Below, piece by piece: positions 33,919-48,300 of a DNA stretch of 64,000 nucleotides. This stretch comes from Physella acuta (Eukaryota; Mollusca; Gastropoda; Physidae), in assembly GCF_028476545.1 (NCBI RefSeq), contig NW_026731924.1, positions 962,001 to 1,026,000 of the forward strand, read 5' to 3'. The translations under genes were made by a program, and so were the position numbers. Below the pieces are notes generated by a model. That model was given only the letters and a program-made list of their open reading frames with translations. It was not told the DNA's origin and ran no database searches. Within the stretch, counting starts at the first letter, position 1. Every line of letters begins with the position of its first letter.

Positions 33919-35494
33919 GAAAGTAGGTCTGTTTGTTAGTTTGCCTGTCCTTTATGCATTTACTACACCTTCATTAGAGTAGATTTCTAGGGCAAGTTCT
34001 AGAATACATTTCCCATCTGGCGTTTAAGTTTAGTATCTGTACATTTTGTGCTGTTTCACTAATTAGTAGGTTAATAAATTAGTAAAAAATGGACACCTTT
34101 CTATATTTGAAAAGGTGGGCGAGTTTGTTTTAGCCAATTAAAATCTGTCTCTGAATGCTTGACAGGGTGGCCATGGAGATGCAGCACCTGTACAAGACGT
34201 GGCCCAAGACAACGTGTGTCAGTCTTGTGGCCAAACCTTGTCGTACTCCACTGTGTCTGCAGGGCAGATGATGTGCACTGAATGTCTAGATGAGGAGGGT
34301 GAGGAAATGATAGATGATGAGACTGATGGGGCTGCTGTGGATGACAAAGGTGGGGCAAAGCTTGCGTGTATATCTTGTGCAAGTCTGGACCTGGGCATGG
34401 AGCTGCTGGGAGCCGACGAACGGCTCATCTGTAGAAGCTGCGGCTCAGTCCAGGACAGTGAAAATTTAGTGACTGATGAGTTTGGGACAGTGACTCGATC
34501 TTATGGAAATAAAACAACGACACTCCCCAAATATGCTAGCACACCCTCGGTAGTGAAAGGTCGAATAGCAGGCCATGATAAAATATCCCTGCTGCAGGAT
34601 AAACTATGCTTGTCAGAGGCTATCAAACTTGAGGCAGTTGAAATGTTTGACAAAGTCTTCCCAAAGAAGGAGGTGGTGAGAACTAACATCAGAAGAAAAG
34701 AACACATTGCCGCTGCTTGTCTTTTCATTGTCTGTAGGCTGCATGAGCTGCCGGTCTGTGTCTCTCACTTCAAGCCTCATCTTGACAGGCTGGCTTTTTT
34801 TACCAAAGGAAAAAATTTGATCACTCAAAGCCTAAACTTGACCCTGCCTCAGATGAACTTTGGTACACACGTGGGAGGATTCCTGGAGGGTCGAGGTTTT
34901 GACAAGCAAATAGTGGGGAAGGTAAGGGATATTTTATTCTTGTGTCGTCGAGCCTGGCTGACAGAGGGGCGCTCAAGGGAAGGCTTGATCACACTTGCTG
35001 TCTATTACGCTTACCTCAATTCAAACTGCAAGAATGAGTTCATAAGTTTAAACAAATTTAGAAAAATGTTTGCCTTTCCTAATGTTTCTAATAAATTAAG
35101 CAAAGATTGCTGCCAGCTCTTGCTTAAACTTGCTAGAAGCCTCCCTTGGGTGGATGAAAAACTTCTCAAGCCTAACACTGTGTATCGCTATGTGGATGAC
35201 ATTATCAAGTACCAGAACAGTGTTTTTCATTTAGTGTTTACACAAGATTTGCCGACTGAATTCCACAAGGAAAATTGTGTGGAAGGTCAACGGGAGCTGC
35301 TGCTGCCTCCTGCAGCCAAACGGGCAAGAAAACAAAGCCCAGTGGTGGAAGTGGAAATTCCTGCCCACATTGACCTCGACTGTCCAGAGCTCAAAGATAC
35401 AGACTTTGACAAGGATGAAATTGCCTCTTATATTCTGAGTGAAGAAGAGCAAGAAAACCTGAAGCACCTCAAGCAAAAAGCATTTCATCATTAG
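33251..35494 (+). CDS. BRF2: BRF2-like TFIIIB subunit, 482 aa
   Basis: Coding exons 33251-33370 and 34166-35494 join in phase 0. BRF2 replaces BRF1 in the TFIIIB that recruits RNA polymerase III to external promoters such as U6. The core has two cyclin-like folds (KEHIAAACLFIVCRLHELPV; WLTEGRSREGLITLAVYYAY; LNKFRKMFAFPNV) and ends with DEIASYILSEEEQ, as in BRF2. The BRF2-type spacing and this tail favour BRF2 over TFIIB or BRF1. The N-terminus is odd: three CX2C...CX2C pairs at C5/C8/C27/C30, C58/C61/C77/C80 and C108/C111/C129/C132, where the known vertebrate protein has one zinc ribbon. The third pair is followed by the expected linker. The start ATG follows an acceptor at 33241. A polyadenylation signal lies at 35639-35644. 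Confidence 0.88.
33541..33800 (+). mobile_element. tRNA-derived SINE in the BRF2 intron
   Basis: The head is tRNA-like: A box tgcctagcggtagagcactc, a gactgctaac anticodon region and B box gagtttgaatc. The body has tctgatgggtacctaattca, gtaaaggtggttgggcatag and tgaactctacttcac. It is flanked by acaattgc at 33533-33540 and 33801-33808, a plausible target duplication. Confidence 0.85.
33857..33915. repeat. (AT)n microsatellite
   Basis: About 28 AT dinucleotides after tatgtct, in the BRF2 intron just downstream of the SINE. Confidence 0.95.
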
Positions 35495-36322
35495 TAATTC
35501 TTAGATCCAACTCAATGAAAAAAATGTGCTCACTTGTTTTACTTGACACAGTAAATAGATTAGAGATGATTTTTTTGAATTTCTTTGAATAATAATATTT
35601 AAAAAAAATTTGTTTGTATTTACTATGCATATATTATTAATAAATACACATTGGACACTTATGCATGTCTATAGCTTTAAAAGTAAAAACAATTCATGTA
35701 GATTAAAACATTGTCAACTCATCAGTTGGTACTAGTACATTACAGTTAGAACTAGTAGTACATTCCAGTTGGTTCTAGTACATTCCAGTTGGTACTAGTA
35801 GTACATTCCAGTTGGTACTGTACATTAGTTGATACTGCACATTACAGTTTGTACTAGGAATAGGTTCAAGATTTTTGTTACCAGGTGTTAGCAATTGGCC
35901 AGAATAAAGAAATTACTTCTGAAGGCAAAGGGAGGCATCAAATTGGAATATCCAGAATAACCTGTGACTAAAATAAACATATATTTGTCATTAAAAAAAA
36001 TCAAATAAAAATGAGCATTTTGATTTAATTTTAAAATAAATGAAGAAAGGAAGTCATGGCCTTTCCCCTGATATGATTGAAACAATGCACTTTTAGGAAG
36101 CCTTAGTTTTCTAGGTAAAAAAAGGCTAAAGAAAAAAATTAATCGTAAAATGAAGCTTTGAATAATCGTATTACCATAACTTTTTTTTTTAATTATAAAA
36201 AAAAGTGCTTTTAATGAACAACAAAAAAACCAAGACATGTTGAGTTTTCATGAGTTTAATAACATATTTAACAAAATGTTTTTTAAGCATACATTGTACT
36301 TTTGAAAAACACAAGCACACAT
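35495..36322. other. Convergent 3' ends of BRF2 and TAF2
   Basis: BRF2 3'UTR with AATAAA at 35639-35644, then short direct repeats of ttggtactagtagtacattc-like sequence at ~35720-35850. The remainder is AT-rich with no gene seen. An open frame on - at ~35888-36238 lacks family resemblance and is judged chance. Confidence 0.5.
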
Positions 36323-36327
36323 TTATT
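36322..36327 (-). promoter_or_regulatory. Possible TAF2 polyadenylation signal overlapping the stop codon
   Basis: On - the sequence reads GGAATAAATG, in which the TAA is the TAF2 stop. A GT-rich stretch (tgtgtgcttgtgttttt) follows at once, as expected downstream of a cleavage site. If used, the 3'UTR would be only a few tens of bases. Confidence 0.35.
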
Positions 36328-39300
36328 CCGAGGAGTTTTCTTCCACATCATCCACAACAATAGACGCAGATGACTCACGACTTCCTCTGGCTATTTCTGA
36401 CAGATCCAGCACAAGCCTCTCTCTGTGCTTGTCTTTGTTACCTCCCCTGTCCTTGTGTTCTTTACCTCCCCTGTCCTTGTGTTCTTTACCTCCCCTGTCC
36501 TTGTGTTCTTTCTCATGCTTGTGCTTATGTTTATGCTTGTGTTTATTTTTCTTTTTCTTCTTCTTGGATTTGTGGTGAGCTCTCTCTCTGTCCCTGGCTT
36601 CACTGGCAGCAACTAAATGAAAGGAGAATTGATAAGCCAATAAATTACAGTTTCTCTAGCCACTGGCTCTAACATACAGCTTTACACCACTAGACTGATC
36701 AAAACAAGTTCTTCACCCTACCAGTTGCAGCACCAACCCACCCCCTCTACCAGTTGCAGCACCAACCCACCCCCTCTACCAGTTGCACCAACCCATCCAC
36801 CCTACCAGTTGCACCAACCCACCCACCCTACCAGTTGCAGCACCAACCCACCCACCCTATCTTATCAAGGCACCAACCCACCCACCCTATCTTATCAAGG
36901 CACCAACCCACCCACCCTATCTTATCAAGGCACCAACCCACCCACCCTACCAGTTGTACCAACCCACCCACCCTATCTTATCAAGGCACCAACCTGCAGC
37001 ACTAAGATTAAATATAGTCTTGAGACTTGGCTTTGGTGGTTCAGTTAGGCTGGAGTGGGCGGAGCTGGAGTGGGCGGAGCTGGACGGTACCATGGAGGTG
37101 GAGACAATCAGTGGAGGGATTTTCTTGCTCTCTGGGCCTTCCATGCTGGTGGCGCCACTCAGTTTTCTCTTGAATGAATGGGGTGGGCTGCTGACATCAG
37201 TGAGCTGTAACACTGGCATGGTGGGGTGGGACTGGGCTCCAGGGGACAGCACACAAAGTGGGGGTGACATTCCCAAAGTGGGAGGGGAGGGAGAGGGCTC
37301 ATATTTGAACTCCGGCTTCATTCCCAAAGTGGGAGGGGAGGGAGAGGGCTCATATTTGAACTCAGGCTTCAAGTCTAGACTGTGCCAGACCAAGGGAGGG
37401 GAACGGGTGCGAGTTTGTGGCGGGGTGGTTGGGGGTGGGGACTGGGGGGTGGTAGGGGTTGGAGACTGAGGAGTGGTGGGGGGTGGGGACTGAGGAGTGG
37501 TGGGGGGTGGGGACTGGGGTGTGGTAGGAGGGTGAGAATGAGGGGTTGTGGGAATAGGGGACTGGGGGGTGGTTGGTCTGGAGGAATGGACAGAGAACGG
37601 AGAGTCAGGTTTGACAACAACTTCCTCCTTGACAACAGGCCACTGCTGGGGTTGGTAGAATTCCAGGGGCTGAACTTTAACCTCTGGCTTCTCCTCTTCT
37701 ACCATGTAGCCAGGGGAGCTCTTAGGCTCCATCAGGGGAGACGACCCATCAGGGGCTGGGCAGGGAGATAAGTCTTGTGGGTCTTCCATCTGGTTGGATG
37801 AGGTCAACCCAGTGGGATCTCTTTTGATGACATTATCCAAAGAAATGATGACATCATCCGGATGACCTGAGCAGAACAACAGAAAACTTTGTGACAGTGG
37901 TTAGAGTGACATTACCATTGTTAGAGTGACATGACATTACCATTGTTAGAGTGACATTACCATTGTTAGAGTGACATTACCTTTGTTAGAGTGACATTAC
38001 CATTGTTAGAGTGACATGACATTACCATTGTTAGAGTGACATTACCTTTGATAGAGTGACATGACATTACCATTGTTAGAGTGACATTACCATTGTTAGA
38101 GTGACATGACATTACCATTGTTAGAGTGACATTACCATTGTTAGAGTGACATTACCTTTGTTAGAGTGACATTACCATTGTTAGAGTGACATGACATTAC
38201 CATTGTTAGAGTGACATGACATTACCATTGTTAGAGTGACATTACCATTGTTAGAGTGACATGACTTTACCTTTGTTAGAGTGACATTACCTTTGATAGA
38301 GTGACATGACATTACCTTTGTTAGAGTGACATTACCTTTGTTAGAGTGACATGACATTACCTTTGTTAGAGTGACATTACCTTTGACAGAGTGACATGGT
38401 GATAGAGATTCTTCACTTAAACCACTGACACTGTTTGGCTGAGATAAGTCCACATGGACTGGAGCAGCTTCTAGTTGTTCTAGTTCTAGTTTCATCTAAA
38501 AAAAAATGACAGAATTCTTTTTAGTGCCATTCTAGAAGTTTGGGCAACAAGTCTGGACGTAATCAAATGGTCAAAAAGTTTGGGCAACAAGTCTGGATGT
38601 AATCAAATGGTCAAAAAGTATGGGCAACAAGTCTGGATGTAATCAAATGGTCAAAAAGTTTGGGCAACAAGTCTGGACGTAATCAAATGGTCAAAAAGTT
38701 TGGGCAACAAGTCTGGATGTAATTAAATGGTCAAAAAGTATGGGCAACAAGCCTGGATGTAATCAAATGGTCAAAAAGTTTGGGCAACAAGCCTGGATGT
38801 AATCAAATGGTCAAAAAGTTTGGGCAACAAGTCTGGACGTAATCAAATGGTCAAAAAGTTTGGGCAACAAGCCTGGATGTAATCAAATGGTCAAAAAGTT
38901 TTACCGTGAGTTCTGAAGGCTGAAGGTGTGGATGGAGCGGCTCAGTGACCACGGACTCTTCCAGGGCGACAGTCTGTTCTCCTGAGATCATGCTCAAGTC
39001 TACTGGCGTCTGATCCAAGTTCTAGATTCAAATAGACAGGAATATTTAGCTCTACACCAAATGGACAGGAATATTTAGCTCTACACCAAATGGACAGGAA
39101 TATTTAGCTCTACACCAAATGACTGACAAATTAGTGTCTAGCTATGTTCTACACTTTTTAACAAAAAAAAATAGTGTCCCGTTCAACTATAACGCTTTTG
39201 TCGAAGTTTGTTCCGCTTTATCAAAAAAAAAAAAAAAATGAAAATTAAGAATTAAAAAAAAAGGAATTAAAAAAAAAAACCCAGGGAAAAGCGATTATTT

Positions 39301-42300
39301 CCCTTTGGTACAAGTTTACTTACAATAACAAGGATTGTGTCAAAAGTTTACTCAAGTTTTTTCAGGTTACTAAGTCTATGCTAAAAACAAAAGTTAAGCT
39401 GATATTAAACTACCTATATATAACTATAGGCCTACTAAACACATGCTTGTATCTGTTCTACTAAGAAAAACGTCAGACTTATTTGGTGGCCAGGGGGAGG
39501 TCTGTCCACACCAAATTCATGTTTCCCTATACTTACATCATCAACACCATCCAAATTACTTACATCATCAACACCATCCAAATTACTTACATCATCAACA
39601 CCATCCAAATTACTTACATCATCAACACCATCCAAATTACTTACATCATCAACACCATCCAAATTACTTACATCATCATCACCATCCAAATTACTTACAT
39701 CATCAACACCATCCAAATTACTTACATCATCAACACCATCCAAATTACTTACATCATCAACACCATCCAAATTACTTACATCATCAACACCATCCAAATT
39801 ACTTACATCATCAACACCATCCAAATTGACTTGAACAATAGATGGGGGAATAATGTCAGCCATGTCATGGACAGGGGAGGCAAATATGCTAGACAATTCT
39901 GGGTTCCAGACAGCGATGCTACTGTGTGGAGTTAGAGAGACACTCAAATCATCACTTGGCACCTGCAGAAATTCAATTGGTTTTCACAAAAACCAAAGCA
40001 CAGAAAAACAAACGGATGAAACAATCTAAGACAAGACAGAGCCCACTATATCAATGACCTTGACCTACAGACCTCTGATTTCTTTTCTCTCTCCGTTTGT
40101 TTAACATTCTGGAGAAAAAAAATGTATTTTTTAAGTGGCAGCTATAAAATCTAGCTGTTTTAATGTGCAGCTATAAAATCTAGCTGTTACATGTGGCAGC
40201 TATAAAATGTAGCTGATACATGTGGCAGCTATAAAATCTAGCTGTTTTAATGTGCAGCTATAAAATCTAGTTGTTACATGTGGCCGCTATAAAATCTAGT
40301 TGTTACCTCAGGTATGGGCAAGCAGGTAGGTCTCTGACGCCCGTAGAGCGTAAAGTACAGGTCAGCTAATCCACATCTGAGCCGGCTGTCTGACGACACG
40401 TGGCTGAAACAAATGGAGTCAATTGGCATCATATGCCACACAGACAAGCACTGACCACATCATATGCCACACAGACAAGCACTGACCACATCATATGCCA
40501 CACAGACAAGCACTGACCACATATGCCACACAGACAAGCACTGACCACATCATATGCCACACAGACAAGACAAGCACTGACCACAGCATATGCCACACAG
40601 ACAAGCACTGACCACATCATATGCCACACAGACAAGACAAGCACTGACCACATCATATGCCACACAGACAAGACAAGCACTGACCACATCATATGCCACA
40701 CAGACAAGCACTGACCACATCATATGCCACACAGACAAGCACTGACCACATATGCCACACAGACAAGCACTGACCACATATGCCACACAGACAAGCACTG
40801 ACCACATCATATGCCACACAGACAAGCACTGACCACATCATATGCCACACAGACAAGCACTGACCACATCATATGACACACAGACAAGCACTGACCACAT
40901 CATATGCCACACAGACAAGCACTGACCACATCATATGCCACACAGACAAGCACTGACCACATCATATGCCACACAGACAAGCACTGACCACATCATATGC
41001 CACACAGACAAGCACTGACCACATCATATGCCACACAGACAAGCACTGACCACATCATATGCCACACAGACAAGACAAGCACTGACCACATCATATGCCA
41101 CACAGACAAGCACTGACCACATCATGTGCCACACAGACAAGACAAGCACTGACCACATCATATGCCACACAGACAAGCACTGACCACATCATATGCCACA
41201 CAGACAAGCACTGACCACATCATATGACACACAGACAAGCACTGACCACATCATATGCCACACAGACAAGCACTGACCACATCATATGCCACACAGACAA
41301 GCACTGACCACATCATATGCCACACAGACAAGCACTGACCACATCATATGCCACACAGACAAGCACTGACCACATCATATGCCACACAGACAAGCACTGA
41401 CCACATCATATGCCACACAGACAAGCACTGACCACATTATATGCCACACAGACACCCACTGACCACATCATATGCCACACAGACACGCACTGACCACATC
41501 ATATGCCACACAGACAAGCACTGACCACATCATGTGCCACACAGACAAGACACGCACTGACCACATCATATGCCACACAGACAAGCACTGACCACATCAT
41601 ATGCCACACAGACAAGACAAGCACTGACCACATCATATGCCACACAGACAAGACAAGCACTGACCACATCATATGCCACACAGACAAGCACTGACCACAT
41701 CATATGCCACACAGACAAGCACTGACCACATCATATGACACACAGACAAGCACTGACCACATCATATGCCACACAGACAAGCACTGACCACATCATATGC
41801 CACACAGACAAGCACTGACCACATCATATGCCACACAGACAAGCACTGACCACATCATATGCCACACAGACAAGCACTGACCACATCATATGCCACACAG
41901 ACAAGCACTGACCACATCATATGCCACACAGACAAGCACTGACCACATTATATGCCACACAGACACCCACTGACCACATCATATGCCACACAGACACGCA
42001 CTGACCACATCATATGCCACACAGACAAGCACTGACCACATCATGTGCCACACAGACAAGACACGCACTGACCACATCATATGCCACACAGACATGCACT
42101 GACCACATCATATGCCACACAGACACGCACTGACCACATCATATGCCACACAGACAAGCACTGACCACATCATGTGCCACACAGACAAGACAAGCACTGA
42201 CCACATCATATGCCACACAGACACGCACTGACCACATCATATGCCACACAGACAAGCACTGACCACATTATATGCCACACAGACAAGCACTGACCACATC

Positions 42301-45300
42301 ATATGCCACACAGACAAGCACTGACCACATCATATGCCACACAGACAAGCACTGACCACATCATATGCCACACAGACAAGCACTGACCACATCATATGCC
42401 ACACAGACAAGACAAGCACTGACCACATCATGTGCCACACAGACAAGACAAGCACTGACCACATCATATGCCACACAGACAAGCACTGACCACATCATAT
42501 GCCACACAGACAAGCACTGACCACATCATATGCCACACAGACAAGACAAGCACTGACCACATCATATGCCACACAGACAAGACAAGCACTGACCACATCA
42601 TATGCCACACAGACAAGCACTGACCACATCATATGCCACACAGACAAGCACTGACCACATCATATGACACACAGACAAGCACTGACCACATCATATGCCA
42701 CACAGACAAGCACTGACCACATCATATGCCACACAGACAAGCACTGACCACATCATATGCCACACAGACAAGCACTGACCACATCATATGCCACACAGAC
42801 AAGCACTGACCACATCATATGCCACACAGACAAGCACTGACCACATCATATGCCACACAGACAAGCACTGACCACATTATATGCCACACAGACACCCACT
42901 GACCACATCATATGCCACACAGACACGCACTGACCACATCATATGCCACACAGACAAGCACTGACCACATCATGTGCCACACAGACAAGACACGCACTGA
43001 CCACATCATATGCCACACAGACATGCACTGACCACATCATATGCCACACAGACACGCACTGACCACATCATATGCCACACAGACAAGCACTGACCACATC
43101 ATGTGCCACACAGACAAGACAAGCACTGACCACATCATATGCCACACAGACACGCACTGACCACATCATATGCCACACAGACAAGCACTGACCACATTAT
43201 ATGCCACACAGACACGCACTGACCACATCATATGCCACACAGACACGCACTGACCACATCATATGCCACACAGACACGCACTGACCACATCATATGCCAC
43301 ACAGACAAGCACTGACCACATCATATGCCACACAGACAAGCACTGACCACATCATATGCCACACAGACAAGCACTGACCACATCATATGCCACACAGACA
43401 AGCACTGACCACATCATATGCCACACAGACAAGACAAGCACTGACCACATCATATGCCACACAGACAAGCACTGACCACATCATGTGCCACACAGACAAG
43501 AAACGCACTGACCACATCATATGCCACACAGACACGCACTGACCACATCATATGCCACACAGACAAGCACTGACCACATCATATGCCACACAGACAAGAC
43601 AAGCACTGACCACATCATATGCCACACAGACAAGCACTGACCACATCATATGCCACACAGACAAGACAAGCACTGACCACATCATATGCCACACAGACAA
43701 GCACTGACCACATCATATGCCACACAGACAAGACAAGCACTGACCACATCATATGCCACACAGACACGCACTGACCACATCATATGCCACACAGACAAGC
43801 ACTGACCACATCATATGCCACACAGACAAGCACTGACCACATCATATGCCACACAGACAAGCACTGACCACATCATATGCCACACAGACAAGCACTGACC
43901 ACATCATATGCCACACAGACAAGCACTGACCACATCATATGCCACACAGACAAGACAAGCACTGACCACATCATATGCCACACAGACAAGCACTGACCAC
44001 ATCATGTGCCACACAGACAAGACAAGCACTGACCACATCATATGCCACACAGACAAGCACTGACCACATCATGTGCCACACAGACAAGACAAGCACTGAC
44101 CACATCATATGCCACACAGACAAGCACTGACCACATCATGTGCCACACAGACAAGACAAGCACTGACCACATCATATGCCACACAGACAAGACAAGCATT
44201 GACCACATCATATGCCACACAGACAAGCACTGACCACATCATATGCCACACAGACAAGCACTGACCACATCATATGCCACACAGACAAGCACTGACCACA
44301 TCATATGCCACACAGACAAGCACTGACCACATCATATGCCACACAGACAAGCACTGACCACATCATATGCCACACAGACAAGCACTGACCACATCATATG
44401 CCACACAGACAAGCACTGACCACATCATATGCCACACAGACAAGCACTGACCACATCATATGCCACACAGACAAGCACTGACCACATCATGTGCCACACA
44501 GACAAGCACTGACCACATCATATGCCACACAGACAAGCACTGACCACATCATATGACACACAGACAAGCACTGACCACATCATATGCCACACAGACAAGC
44601 ACTGACCACATCATGTGCCACACAGACAAGACAAGCACTGACCACATCATATGCCACACAGACAAGACAAGCACTGACCACATCATATGCCACACAGACA
44701 AGACAAGCACTGACCACATCATATGCCACACAGACAAGCACTGACCACATCATATGCCACACAGACAAGACAAGCACTGACCACATCATATGCCACACAG
44801 ACAAGCACTGACCACATCATATGCCACACAGACAAGCACTGACCACATCATATGCCACACAGACAAGACAAGCACTGACCACATCATATGCCACACAGAC
44901 AAGACAAGCACTGACCACATCATATGCCACACAGACAAGCACTGACCACATCATATGCCACACAGACAAGACAAGCACTGACCACATCATATGCCACACA
45001 GACAAGCACTGACCACATCATATGCCACACAGACACGCACTGACCACATCATATGCCACACAGACAAGCACTGACCACATCATATGCCACACAGACAAGC
45101 ACTGACCACATCATATGCCACACAGACAAGCACTGACCACATCATATGCCACACAGACAAGCACTGACCACATCATATGCCACACAGACAAGCACTGACC
45201 ACATCATATGCCACACAGACAAGCACTGACCACATCATATGACACACAGACAAGCACTGACCACATCATATGCCACACAGACAAGCACTGACCACATCAT

Positions 45301-48300
45301 ATGCCACACAGACAAGCACTGACCACATCATATGCCACACAGACAAGCACTGACCACATCATATGCCACACAGACAAGCACTGACCACATCATATGCCAC
45401 ACAGACAAGCACTGACCACATCATATGCCACACAGACAAGACAAGCACTGACCACATCATATGCCACACAGACAAGCACTGACCACATCATATGCCACAC
45501 AGACAAGACAAGCACTGACCACATCATATGCCACACAGACAAGCACTGACCACATCATATGCCACACAGACAAGCACTGACCACATCATATGCCACACAG
45601 ACAAGACAAGCACTGACCACATCATATGCCACACAGACAAGACAAGCACTGACCACATCATATGCCACACAGACAAGCACTGACCACATCATGTGCCACA
45701 CAGACAAGACAAGCACTGACCACATCATATGCCACACAGACAAGCACTGACCACATCATGTGCCACACAGACAAGACAAGCACTGACCACATCATATGCC
45801 ACACAGACAAGCACTGACCACATCATGTGCCACACAGACAAGACAAGCACTGACCACATCATATGCCACACAGACAAGCACTGACCACATCATATGCCAC
45901 ACAGACAAGCACTGACCACAGCATATGCCACACAGACAAGCACTGACCACATCATGTGCCACACAGACAAGCACTGACCACATCATATGCCACACAGACA
46001 AGCACTGACCACAGCATATGCCACACAGACAAGCACTGACCACATCATATGCCACACAGACAAGCACTGACCACATCATATGCCACACAGACAAGCACTG
46101 ACCACATAATATGCCACACAGACAAGCACTGACCACATCATATGCCACACAGACAAGACAAGCACTGACCACATCATATGCCACACAGACAAGCACTGAC
46201 CACATCATGTGCCACACAGACAAGACAAGCACTGACCACATCATATGCCACACAGACAAGCACTGACCACATCATGTGCCACACAGACAAGACAAGCACT
46301 GACCACATCATATGCCACACAGACAAGACAAGCACTGACCACATCATATGCCACACAGACAAGCACTGACCACATCATATGCCACACAGACAAGCACTGA
46401 CCACATCATATGCCACACAGACAAGACAAGCACTGACCACATCATGTGCCACACAGACAAGACAAGCACTGACCACATCATATGCCACACAGACAAGACA
46501 AGCACTGACCACATCATATGCCACACAGACAAGACAAGCACTGACCACATCATATGCCACACAGACAAGCACTGACCACATCATGTGCCACACAGACAAG
46601 ACACGCACTGACCACATCATATGCCACACAGACACGCACTGACCACATCATATGCCACACAGACAAGCACTGACCACATCATATGCCACACAGACAAGAC
46701 AAGCACTGACCACATCATATGCCACACAGACAAGACAAGCACTGACCACATCATATGCCACACAGACAAGCACTGACCACATCATATGCCACACAGACAA
46801 GACAAGCACTGACCACATCATATGCCACACAGACAAGCACTGACCACATCATATGCCACACAGACACGCACTGACCACATCATATGCCACACAGACAAGC
46901 ACTGACCACATCATATGCCACACAGACAAGCACTGACCACATCATATGCCACACAGACAAGCACTGACCACATCATATGCCACACAGACAAGCACTGACC
47001 ACATCATATGCCACACAGACAAGACAAGCACTGACCACATCATATGCCACACAGACAAGCACTGACCACATCATGTGCCACACAGACAAGAAACGCACTG
47101 ACCACATCATATGCCACACAGACACGCACTGACCACATCATATGCCACACAGACAAGCACTGACCACATCATATGCCACACAGACAAGACAAGCACTGAC
47201 CACATCATATGCCACACAGACAAGCACTGACCACATCATATGCCACACAGACAAGACAAGCACTGACCACATCATATGCCACACAGACAAGCACTGACCA
47301 CATCGTATGCCACACAGACAAGACAAGCACTGACCACATCATATGCCACACAGACACGCACTGACCACATCATATGCCACACAGACAAGCACTGACCACA
47401 TCATATGCCACACAGACAAGCACTGACCACATCATATGCCACACAGACAAGCACTGACCACATCATATGCCACACAGACAAGCACTGACCACATCATATG
47501 CCACACAGACAAGCACTGACCACATCATATGCCACACAGACAAGACAAGCACTGACCACATCATATGCCACACAGACAAGCACTGACCACATCATGTGCC
47601 ACACAGACAAGACAAGCACTGACCACATCATATGCCACACAGACAAGCACTGACCACATCATGTGCCACACAGACAAGACAAGCACTGACCACATCATAT
47701 GCCACACAGACAAGCACTGACCACATCATGTGCCACACAGACAAGACAAGCACTGACCACATCATATGCCACACAGACAAGACAAGCATTGACCACATCA
47801 TATGCCACACAGACAAGCACTGACCACATCATATGCCACACAGACAAGCACTGACCACATCATATGCCACACAGACAAGCACTGACCACATCATATGCCA
47901 CACAGACAAGCACTGACCACATCATATGCCACACAGACAAGCACTGACCACATCATATGCCACACAGACAAGCACTGACCACATCATATGCCACACAGAC
48001 AAGCACTGACCACATCATATGCCACACAGACAAGCACTGACCACATCATGTGCCACACAGACAAGCACTGACCACATCATATGCCACACAGACAAGCACT
48101 GACCACATCATATGACACACAGACAAGCACTGACCACATCATATGCCACACAGACAAGCACTGACCACATCATGTGCCACACAGACAAGACAAGCACTGA
48201 CCACATCATATGCCACACAGACAAGACAAGCACTGACCACATCATATGCCACACAGACAAGACAAGCACTGACCACATCATATGCCACACAGACAAGCAC

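Noticed and set aside
34101-34428. Minus-strand frames opposite BRF2
   Set aside because: Antisense shadows of the coding exon.
35888-36238. 116-aa frame on - beyond the TAF2 stop
   Set aside because: AT-rich, Phe/Lys-biased, no family likeness, no splice context; chance frame.
39435-39535. TAF2 continuing past the last ladder donor (VSIGKHEFGVD and on)
   Set aside because: Open only until a nearby stop, with no TAF2 similarity, and the phase-0 join to the next exon at 39021 is good; treated as intron.
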